The position numbers and the translations under genes are program-made. From an uncultured Eubacteriales bacterium (GTDB taxonomy: Bacteria > Bacillota > Clostridia > Christensenellales > Borkfalkiaceae), in contig CATZMZ010000013.1 in the NCBI GenBank assembly GCA_958421945.1, positions 1-38,845 of the forward strand: a stretch of DNA of 38,845 bases, written 5' to 3'. The notes under the pieces were generated by a model that worked only from the letters and a program-made list of their open reading frames with translations, was not told the DNA's origin and searched no databases. Positions 15,001-21,699 of this stretch are shown in pieces (the first letter of the stretch is position 1; the number at the start of each line of letters is the position of its first letter).

Positions 15001-16868
15001 CCTATGACATAACATTCAACTCAAACGGCGGTACAGGCGAAATGGCTTCTGTTCCCGTTGAAGAAAACGAAAAATATACGCTTCCGGCTTGCGGATTTAC
15101 CGCGCCTGTTAATTACGAGTTTAAATGTTGGAGCGTAAACGAGGTTGAAAAAGCGGTTGGAAGTCAAATCACTATTACCGAGAATACAACTATTACTGCA
15201 GTTTGGCAGCTCTCAAAGATTAAAAACGTTGAAATTACCGGAATGCCGGAGTTTGTTGTTGGTGGCGATATTGTTACGGACGCAAGCGTATTGTCCGTTC
15301 CTGCAAACGCTAACTATAAAATAACAGCTTTGGCGTGGTATGACTTTACGGCAGAAGAGTGGGCGAACGGCAAATTCGTTGCAGGACATACGTACCAGTT
15401 CTCGGTAGACGTAGTAGCAAAAGAGGACTTCGAGTTTGGCGATTCTCACGAAATCGTTGCTACCATTGACGGAAATCCTGCTTCAGTGTATAAAAACGGC
15501 GCTAAAATTATGGTTACGTATAGCGTAGGCGAGCCTATTGCTTATACCATTACTTTTGATGCGAACGGCGGTAGCGGAACTATGGAGCCTGTTGAGTTTG
15601 GTGGAAACTACGTGCTTCCCGAGTGTGAATTTACTCCGCCCGAGGGTAAAACGTTTGATAAATGGAATGTTAGTGGTGTAGGCCCGAAAGAGCCCGGAAA
15701 TGTGGTTATTGTCAGAGAAGATCTTACTATTACTGCTATGTGGAAAGACGCGATCGTTATGTCTACGATAAGCTTCCTTCCCGGCGAGGGTAGTGGAGAA
15801 ATGCAGTCGGTGGAGGTAGAGAAAGGCTCTGTTTACACCCTGCCCGAGTGTGAGTTTACTCCTAAAGACAAGTACTCGACCTTCTTGCATTGGACGATAG
15901 AGCCGGACACCGGCACTAGGCCCAGCGGTTACAAACTGACCGTGCTTGACGATTATACCCTTACCGCCGTGTGGGTTCACGGTTGTAAGCTTGATCTCGT
16001 AGACGCCGTGCCTGCCAACTGTGCGACCGAAACCTTTGGAAAGAATGCGTATTACGTATGCAACGGCTGTGGTAATAAGTGCGAGGACGAAAACGGCGAA
16101 AACGTTATTTCTAATTTCGAGAACTGGGGAGTTGTTGATTATCAGCACGACTTTAGTGGCGAAATCGTAATGAATGATGCGACGACTCATGGATTTAAGT
16201 GCGTAAACGAAGGCTGTGAAAAGGTTGGAGATTTCGTTTCTCACGAGTTTGATGGTTGGAAGACTGACGACTTAGAGCATTGGCAGGAGTGTGCGTGCGG
16301 TTACGAGAAGTCGCGTGACAGTCATAGTGGCGGAATGGCAACTTGCACGGAAAAAGCAGTTTGTGAGGTTTGCGAGAAAGCGTATGGAAACACGCTTGAT
16401 CATAACCACGGTACGGCTTGGAAATCCGATGAAAACGAGCATTGGAACGAGTGCGAATGTGGAGATAAAGCGAACGTTGCACCTCACGCAGACGCTAACA
16501 ACGACGGCAAGTGCGATACTTGTGAGTACACTATGTCCGTGATTCATACTCACGACTACGGCACGACTTGGAAATCCGATGAAAACGAGCATTGGAACGA
16601 GTGTGAGTGTGGCGACAAGGCAAATAAAGCGGCACACGCAGACGCTAACAACGACGGAAAGTGCGATATTTGTGAGTATGTAATGGGCAATGCCGAAAAT
16701 CCGGGCGGAGGTAAAGGGCCTGAAAATACCGGACTTTCCGGTGGTGCTATCGCAGGTATTGCCGTCGGTTCTGTCGCAGTAGTCGGCTTGGGCGGTTTCT
16801 CTCTCTTCTGGTTCGTTATTAAGAAAAAGAGTTTTGCTGACCTTATTGCAATCTTTAAGAAGCAATAA
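12051..16868 (+). CDS. Large membrane-anchored surface protein, InlB repeats
   Basis: A 1605-aa secreted protein. The signal peptide is at about 1-32. Then come fibronectin-III-like beta domains (about 34-290) and two Ig-like domains with the GTLTYTW / GTLYYQW core (about 303-482). Listeria-Bacteroides (InlB B-type) repeats lie at about 566-636, 912-979, 982-1053, 1163-1232 and 1236-1309, recognisable by TFDANGG or TFNSNGG and a closing AVW, AIW or AMW. A beta-solenoid-like segment lies at about 640-905. A Cys/His-rich tail (about 1310-1545) contains repeats of the WKSDENEHWNECECGDKAN type. A C-terminal helix (about 1562-1590) followed by KKK probably anchors it in the membrane; no LPXTG is seen. 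It is likely an adhesin or surface-display protein; the ligand is unknown. Confidence 0.85.
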   Translation: MKTKSRNLIVVFLMGFAMLLACISVATLTTNAELASLENVSVNNGVVTWDPFPGAAEYYYSFGPGGGYLDKPSLDLELTAKSFHLETGDHNYFIHAVDKYGTQISEKIAGTYSYTCKQTPLATPTNLTWDHTTAKWDAVDGADYYILYIYEYKNDNYILITALGTYVYDKTSYDMGSRFEVGKTYCFDVKACAAFNDLDHLDSEYGRSENKTFEGVVPSLTNVNVENGKLTFDPVTGASKYDISIGSGGSTCDALPINMYEICSSISLDDGFYDIRIRVYNKYNEPLAPEYTYEGWEYDSALAPAKLTGTLTVTGTLKVGETLTATLTDSNNTGTLTYTWLRSDPYVSWVVVQTGDSNTFVLTEACANKRMSVIVESDVEHSQVESANTGIVAEANKAENLTGTVNILGTKKYGGTLTADVSSNNTGTLYYQWQRSGVDIPGATSISYAITVDDIGKILRVVVTSSVEVGNIASDATAVIEKANGASAPTGITATGCTNKANNDGTISGVTTAMEYKLGDGSWNNVTSTTINNLASGTYYIRIKETDTHKASATASVVVNAYVALTYDVTFDANGGAGEMDGVIVEENDTYELPSCDFIAPTGYEFKCWSVNEVEKAVGEEITITENTTVKAVWKAKSNNIDAESVSVNYKSFSATRLYYKNGADDVTNDSENYNAHFNPETNTLTLKNYEGDAIAIGGAIQKDVTIVLIGTNIITTNDQKAISSTNGGGIFITAESEATLTINCTAGQSTIYGIYTGSWGHGVLDISGYADVTLNVNSTRNDSSVYGAYIDGTIDIKDNAKLTINTSSANTYSGYTVGMGLYAKQGITFNTTKKILVNTSGIPSENGNYGIYSDTKVDLKKAEELKIFVSAGSYATPVYPAVNTQNWTGFQESTNVEAKVLTTTYTPIVMRMVTFNSNGGSGSMNPVEFAGEYTLPSCTFTAPTGKQFKGWATSANGEVVGATYNVTADVEFFAIWEDIPVITYDITFNSNGGTGEMASVPVEENEKYTLPACGFTAPVNYEFKCWSVNEVEKAVGSQITITENTTITAVWQLSKIKNVEITGMPEFVVGGDIVTDASVLSVPANANYKITALAWYDFTAEEWANGKFVAGHTYQFSVDVVAKEDFEFGDSHEIVATIDGNPASVYKNGAKIMVTYSVGEPIAYTITFDANGGSGTMEPVEFGGNYVLPECEFTPPEGKTFDKWNVSGVGPKEPGNVVIVREDLTITAMWKDAIVMSTISFLPGEGSGEMQSVEVEKGSVYTLPECEFTPKDKYSTFLHWTIEPDTGTRPSGYKLTVLDDYTLTAVWVHGCKLDLVDAVPANCATETFGKNAYYVCNGCGNKCEDENGENVISNFENWGVVDYQHDFSGEIVMNDATTHGFKCVNEGCEKVGDFVSHEFDGWKTDDLEHWQECACGYEKSRDSHSGGMATCTEKAVCEVCEKAYGNTLDHNHGTAWKSDENEHWNECECGDKANVAPHADANNDGKCDTCEYTMSVIHTHDYGTTWKSDENEHWNECECGDKANKAAHADANNDGKCDICEYVMGNAENPGGGKGPENTGLSGGAIAGIAVGSVAVVGLGGFSLFWFVIKKKSFADLIAIFKKQ
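13863..13952 (+). repeat. Near-identical 90-bp repeat inside surface gene (copy 1)
   Basis: The DNA encoding EFKCWSVNEVEKAVG and its following strand is nearly identical to 15117-15206 in the same gene, although other InlB repeats have diverged. This points to recent intragenic duplication or gene conversion. Confidence 0.8.
15117..15206 (+). repeat. Near-identical 90-bp repeat inside surface gene (copy 2)
   Basis: Second copy of the 13863-13952 segment. It differs mainly at the codons after AVG and by a few silent changes. Confidence 0.8.
16401..16674 (+). repeat. Tandem Cys/His-rich repeat, two ~130-bp units
   Basis: Units at 16401-16530 and 16545-16674 encode the same HxHxxGTxW, KSDENEHWNECECGDKAN, then HADANNDGKCD pattern with near-identical DNA. 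The CxC and CxxC spacing could bind metal. Confidence 0.8.
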
Positions 16869-16882
16869 CCGATGCTAAACAA

Positions 16883-16912
16883 TTACCCCTTGCCTTTCAT
16901 GGCAAGGGGTAA
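16883..16912 (+). other. Perfect 12-bp hairpin between the two surface genes
   Basis: TTACCCCTTGCC and GGCAAGGGGTAA enclose a six-base loop. No T-run follows on either strand, so it is not a typical terminator. It may act as an RNA stability or processing element setting the ratio of the two products, or as a leaky terminator. Confidence 0.6.
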
Positions 16913-16932
16913 AACAAAATGAGGCATTAAAA

Positions 16933-19900
16933 ATGAAGAAAAAATCACTATTAGTAAAAATACTTCTTCTTTTGATTGTTGTTTTTGCATTTTCCCTAAC
17001 GGCGTGCAATAATGAAGTTGGCGCGCTTGAATCGTTGCTAAACGAATACGGTATCGTCGTAGACGGCGGTAGCTTTGAAGAAGGCTCTACTCTTATAAGC
17101 AACGAGATCGTGGCGACCACAGAAGAAGCAGCAGAAGTTCTTGCGGCAATTTCCGATCAGAACTACGACAAGGACGGTAGCGTATATATTTTCGAAATCT
17201 ACGTTACGAAAGACGGCGCAAAGGTGCAACCGAGCGGCAAAGTGAAGGTTTCTGTTCCGCTTCCGAATATTAAGGTTGATAATTACCTTGTATTCCACGT
17301 TAAGGCAGACAACTCGGTAGAAAACCTTGTTCCTACTGTGGCTGACGGGAAAATCTCATTTGAAACAAGCAGTTTCTCCTATTTTATAATTGCAGAAGCT
17401 GCTTCTGACGAACACGTACACGACTACGTATGGATTGAGGGCACCGAGCCTTCCTGTGAGAAAGAAGGCGCTATCGCGCACTACCACTGCGACGGCTGCG
17501 GCAAGAACTTTGACCCCAATTATGGAGAAGTTGAAACGGTAAGCATTCCGAAAACAGAACACGAATACGGTTCAATGTACTGGGGAAAATCCGCCAACTT
17601 CTGGGAGGACGGCAATATTGAATACTATCAATGCGCCGTTTGCAAAAAATACTTTGACGCGGAATTTAACGAAGTCGAAACCGTTGTGATTCCCCAATAC
17701 TCAACCAATCTCTCCATTTGCGTAAACGGAACGCCGACGGCGCTTACTCTCGACGAGCAAAATGAAAGTCAAATCATTTGGTCTCTTGAAGGTCTTTCGG
17801 TTACAAAGGGCAACGTGATCACAATTTGCCAAACCGATAACGTAGAGTTCAGTCATAATTATTTTGCCGAGGGCAACGTTGATACCGACGGAAAGATACT
17901 CACGACGGCGGCAGCGGCGAACGTTGTTCTTACAGCAACACCTAACGGACTTATGCTGTTTATCGACGGTAGTTGTGGGCCGGGCGCTTGCGTGTACGAC
18001 GAGGGCGTTGTAACAAAAGAGCCCACCCACTTGGAAAAAGGAATAAAAACTTACACGTGTACCGTATGTGGCAAAACGAAAGAAGAACCCATTGCCAAAA
18101 CAAGCGAACACAGCTTTGGAAACTGGAAGTCGAGCGAGTTTGATGAAGAAAAGCACTACAGAGAATGTGCGTGCGGTAAAATAGAAACTGCCGACTGCAC
18201 GTTTGACGATGGCGTTGTAACAAAAGAGCCCACCCACTTGGAAGAAGGAATAAAGACTTACACGTGTACCGTATGTGGCGGAACGAAAGAAGAACCCATT
18301 GCCAAAACAAGCGAACACAGCTTTGGCGATTGGACACCGGACGAGGTTGATGAAGAAAAGCACTGCAGAGAATGTGCGTGCGGCAAAATAGAAACTGCCG
18401 ACTGTACGTTTTATGCAAACGGCGCTTGCACGGTTTGCGGAAGAGAAAAACCCGAAGAATCGGGAATTATTATTGTAATATCCGGAGGGACGGCTACTTT
18501 TGTAGGCAAGGAAACGGTTACGTCTGACAGCAATTTGTACGGCGAAAATGCTACCGTTTACGTTGCGCAAATAAACGACGTGCTGAACGTTACGTTGAAC
18601 GACCAAGACGGACGAGTATTCAAGCACTGGGCTTCGGCAACCGGCACGATTATCCCCGATGAAGATTTCTCCATGTTGGTGATGAAAAACGGTTACTATT
18701 ATCCCGTTTTTGAAGACGCCGACGAGTTTTTGAATTGCAAAACTGTTTTTGCGGGGAACTGCGAAAAAGGCACCCTTTACATGTCAACGAATTCCAAGGG
18801 CGATATCAAATACGAGTTGGTTTTTGAAAACAACGGCCGTCACGATTTGACAGTATGCACGAACTACAACAGTCAATATCACGTGCAAGAATGTGTGCTT
18901 TGCGGCGAACTTGTTTTCGAAGAGCACACCAAGCAAACCAGCGAAGTAGCACAACAACCCACGCACACCAAAGAAGGCGTGATGAGGCACGAATGCAGCT
19001 GTGGCTATTCGTGGACGGAATCTATTCCCGCTACGGATGAGCATAGTGTTGATTACGACGATTGGACTATCGTGGAAGAAAGCAAAAACGGGCAATACGG
19101 CAAATATCGTGTTCATTGTCAATTCTGTGATTACTACGAAGAGTATTGGTATTTAGGAGGTTTGGATTTTGTCAGCTTTATTGACGGCAAGATGATTCAT
19201 TATCAATACACCTACGGCGGCAAGGTATGCCACGACGAATACTATTACAACTACAGAAATGCCGAAGGCAAAAAGGTTTACGTTTGGGCATTCCAGTACG
19301 CTTACGAATATTCAACAAGTGCCGACAACAACGATACGTACATTTTTATGTACGTAGATGATGAAGATTCGACAACCATCGAGCCTATTTATCTATCCAA
19401 ATCCCGTGGCGACAAAAAAGCCGAATATCTTTGGGCTATTTACGGATACGCGCATGACGTAAACGATTGGGTCGCCCTTTTGGGCAGTCCCGACCTTAAC
19501 GTTGGTGGTAGCAGCGGCATGATTTTGGGAAATAATATGAGCGCAAGGGTGTCTTTGTTTGAAGCACAGCATGACTATTGGGCTGAAACGTACAACAAGT
19601 TCCGCATTCCAACAAGCAAGGCATACAACGATTTCTCCGACACTAAATGGGAAATATACAGCGAAGGAGTATCATCGGCAGGAAGAGAGATTATCAGCTT
19701 TGTGAAAGACAAAGGAACAGCCTATCAACAGTATTTCCACGTCGACAAAGCAACGGGTATTACGTACGGATATGAGAACTATGGTACGTCTTACAGAAGT
19801 ATTTATATCATGAAAACGTACAAAACCGTAGTATCTCCCAAAGAATTTGACGCTCTTGACGAAAACGGCAAATTGGTGAGCTACTCTTACGGCGATATCG

Positions 19901-21168
19901 AACAGGACGTAAAGACTCTGTGCGCAAAACGCACGGCATTTTACAACTTCACGTTGACATTACTCCAAAATCCTTCGGCGTTTAGATTGATTGTGAGCGA
20001 CCCTACGAATTCGGTTAAGCTTGGCGGATCTTACGAAAACGTTTTGTACAATACGGCGCAAGTTTACAATAGCGGAAATGGCATTACATTGTCCTGGCAA
20101 GGCGAAGAAAGCCTTGTATTTGACCGTTACGAAATTTGGGACTTTGCAAATCAACAGTGGGTACTGCTTTCCGACAGCCCGGATTATTCGTTCAACACAA
20201 ACGACAATCCAAGAAAAGAAGCGGCATATATCAGAGTGGTTTGCCACGAAGTCAACGCGCCTGTTGAATCGGACGAAACTTTCACCATCAAAGTAGAAAA
20301 CGGCTATTTTGAAATTGACGGTAAGGAATATGCCGGAACGGTTAAAGTAGCTGCCAATACGCTTGTATACGTATATGCGAATGACGTTGCAGGCAAGACG
20401 TTTGATCATTGGCTGGACGGCAACGGTGAAGAATTCTCCGGTAATAGTTTCAACGTTACCTCCGATATAACACTATCACCTGTCTATACGGATACGCTAT
20501 ATAGTGTATATTGTTATGGCTGGAATAATGACTCATACGTTAGTGTGAATGGCGGGGATTATGATTATTCTAACGAATTTGAAGGTAAGATCGGAGATAC
20601 GTTTGAATTATCAACGTCACCCGATCCCGAAGGTGAAAGCAACGTGTTCATTGGATGGTATCTTGAAATTATTAAAAAAGGTTCGTGGGAATGGGAACAC
20701 GTTTTAATAAGCGATAGTCAAACATTCACTTATAAAATAACGGGCAATGAATACGGTTCTTTGTATGCTGTGTGGACAAAGGGAGAAAATCCATTTGTTA
20801 AAACGTATGTTGATATCAGAGTAGAAAATGGTTTTGTGAACTATTCCACCGGCGAAGTAGTTTCCGAATCGCTTGATAATGCCTACTCCGCTATAAGCGT
20901 ATCCAACATGGTAAGAGCTACTTTCTTTGATGATCCTACTGACGAGACTGTTTACACAGTTTGGGACGTAGCATATAGATACGAAATTGACGGCGAAGTC
21001 CAACACGAAAATGTTGAATCTTTTGAAGACGAGTATGATTACTATCCTGCACAATATTGGGTAAATGATCCAAAATATAGTTATCCGGACGGCGTTATTA
21101 ACGTTACGGGAATTATTAACCAGTCGAGCGGTGGTTTGGAGGAAGGCGTAGGAACGGTTAGTCCTTAA
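16933..21168 (+). CDS. Large surface lipoprotein with Cys/His-rich repeats
   Basis: A 1411-aa secreted protein. The N-terminus has a basic start, a hydrophobic helix and the lipobox LTAC (22-25), so Cys25 is expected to carry lipid. A small beta domain (about 50-155) precedes Cys-rich repeats with paired CxxC and CACGK motifs (about 160-505, and again 640-735). A unique middle region rich in Tyr and Asp follows (about 735-1000). Further beta domains lie at about 1010-1105, 1115-1187 and 1190-1285, two of them InlB-like (KTFDHW...SPVY). There is no C-terminal membrane helix or sorting signal. It shares the Cys-rich style with the preceding gene and lies 64 nt behind it, so the two are probably one operon. 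Function and ligand are unknown. Confidence 0.82.
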   Translation: MKKKSLLVKILLLLIVVFAFSLTACNNEVGALESLLNEYGIVVDGGSFEEGSTLISNEIVATTEEAAEVLAAISDQNYDKDGSVYIFEIYVTKDGAKVQPSGKVKVSVPLPNIKVDNYLVFHVKADNSVENLVPTVADGKISFETSSFSYFIIAEAASDEHVHDYVWIEGTEPSCEKEGAIAHYHCDGCGKNFDPNYGEVETVSIPKTEHEYGSMYWGKSANFWEDGNIEYYQCAVCKKYFDAEFNEVETVVIPQYSTNLSICVNGTPTALTLDEQNESQIIWSLEGLSVTKGNVITICQTDNVEFSHNYFAEGNVDTDGKILTTAAAANVVLTATPNGLMLFIDGSCGPGACVYDEGVVTKEPTHLEKGIKTYTCTVCGKTKEEPIAKTSEHSFGNWKSSEFDEEKHYRECACGKIETADCTFDDGVVTKEPTHLEEGIKTYTCTVCGGTKEEPIAKTSEHSFGDWTPDEVDEEKHCRECACGKIETADCTFYANGACTVCGREKPEESGIIIVISGGTATFVGKETVTSDSNLYGENATVYVAQINDVLNVTLNDQDGRVFKHWASATGTIIPDEDFSMLVMKNGYYYPVFEDADEFLNCKTVFAGNCEKGTLYMSTNSKGDIKYELVFENNGRHDLTVCTNYNSQYHVQECVLCGELVFEEHTKQTSEVAQQPTHTKEGVMRHECSCGYSWTESIPATDEHSVDYDDWTIVEESKNGQYGKYRVHCQFCDYYEEYWYLGGLDFVSFIDGKMIHYQYTYGGKVCHDEYYYNYRNAEGKKVYVWAFQYAYEYSTSADNNDTYIFMYVDDEDSTTIEPIYLSKSRGDKKAEYLWAIYGYAHDVNDWVALLGSPDLNVGGSSGMILGNNMSARVSLFEAQHDYWAETYNKFRIPTSKAYNDFSDTKWEIYSEGVSSAGREIISFVKDKGTAYQQYFHVDKATGITYGYENYGTSYRSIYIMKTYKTVVSPKEFDALDENGKLVSYSYGDIEQDVKTLCAKRTAFYNFTLTLLQNPSAFRLIVSDPTNSVKLGGSYENVLYNTAQVYNSGNGITLSWQGEESLVFDRYEIWDFANQQWVLLSDSPDYSFNTNDNPRKEAAYIRVVCHEVNAPVESDETFTIKVENGYFEIDGKEYAGTVKVAANTLVYVYANDVAGKTFDHWLDGNGEEFSGNSFNVTSDITLSPVYTDTLYSVYCYGWNNDSYVSVNGGDYDYSNEFEGKIGDTFELSTSPDPEGESNVFIGWYLEIIKKGSWEWEHVLISDSQTFTYKITGNEYGSLYAVWTKGENPFVKTYVDIRVENGFVNYSTGEVVSESLDNAYSAISVSNMVRATFFDDPTDETVYTVWDVAYRYEIDGEVQHENVESFEDEYDYYPAQYWVNDPKYSYPDGVINVTGIINQSSGGLEEGVGTVSP
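17998..18411 (+). repeat. Two tandem 207-bp units in the lipoprotein gene
   Basis: Units 17998-18204 and 18205-18411 each encode 69 residues with EGVVTKEPTHLE or DGVVTKEPTHLE, TYTCTVCG and ECACGKIETADC. The DNA is nearly identical, including synonymous positions, which indicates recent duplication. Confidence 0.85.
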
Positions 21169-21285
21169 TGAAACTAATTACTATATTGCCCTCGTCGACG
21201 AACAACCCGAAAACGTGGAAAAGTCGGGGTGCGGCTCTGCTTTTACTGTTTGTAAAAAGTGGAATAACGTCAATACAACACCTAC
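21152..21285 (+). other. Possible frameshifted C-terminal tail of the lipoprotein
   Basis: The +1 frame past the stop at 21166-21168 is open and reads NYYIALVDEQPENVEKSGCG from 21176. The EKSGCGSAF piece resembles the C-terminal ends of some clostridial surface proteins. This may be a lost tail after a one-base change. The gap up to the terminator shows nothing else. Confidence 0.3.
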
Positions 21286-21317
21286 ATGGGCGGCAAGCAC
21301 AGCTTGCCGCCCATTTT
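21286..21317 (+). terminator. Terminator of the surface-protein operon
   Basis: ATGGGCGGCAAGC and GCTTGCCGCCCAT form a perfect 13-bp stem with loop ACA, followed by a short T-run. Confidence 0.8.
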
Positions 21318-21427
21318 GAATGAAAAAAAACAATGAAATGATTTTGTTTTATGAATATTGCAAATAAGAAAGAAGGATAAAAAAGACGTTCGGTGTTTTG
21401 TCTTTGGAATGTTTGACGTGTACTTGA

Positions 21428-21670
21428 AGAGCAGATAACTGTAACGTTCATCGGCAAGAAGAGGATCTTAAACTATACGACGTCGTGGTTTATGAAGTTG
21501 AAGGGATTTTACTCGTTCATCGTATAGTAAAAATTCAAGAACCCGACGCGTCACGTTCGGAAAGGTATTTCAGGCTTCAAGGCGACGCAATTCAATACGC
21601 GGACAGGTTTCCGGTTAAATATTCGTAAATGAAAGGTATATACGACGGAAAACCCCTCGCAGAGGTATAA
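21428..21670 (+). pseudogene. Signal peptidase-like (S24/S26) gene remnant
   Basis: The frame from 21428 encodes a peptide with LKLYDVVVYEVEG, LLVHRIVKI and RLQGDA then RFPVKYS, the pattern of S24/S26 signal peptidase-like proteins (GD.V.Y...VHRIV...QGDA). The N-terminal part with the catalytic Ser is missing. At 21626 a TAA interrupts the frame where related proteins often have Gln, and the frame resumes with MKGIYDGKP until TAA 21668. It is therefore 5'-truncated and carries a nonsense codon. It may once have processed the neighbouring secreted proteins. Confidence 0.55.
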
Positions 21671-21699
21671 CCGTTCGGTTATCCCCGCGAGGGGTTTTT
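21648..21699 (+). terminator. Branched terminator before the EAL gene
   Basis: AACCCCTCGC (21651-21660) pairs with GCGAGGGGTT (21687-21696). Between them lies a second stem, ATAACC-GTTC-GGTTAT (21667-21682), and a T-run follows. Transcription from the left should end here. Confidence 0.8.

Noticed and set aside
15483..16244. Long - strand ORF inside the surface protein gene
   Set aside because: Shadow of the coding frame; no ribosome site or family features.
17998..18411. CRISPR-like repeats
   Set aside because: The repeats are long, coding, in frame and without spacers; no CRISPR array is present in the window.
17701..18627. Long - strand ORF over the lipoprotein repeats
   Set aside because: Reflects the repeated coding sequence on the other strand; Phe/Cys-rich shadow composition.
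21168..21323. 51-codon ORF starting in the lipoprotein stop (TAATG)
   Set aside because: It runs through the operon terminator hairpin, and its product resembles nothing; likely chance.
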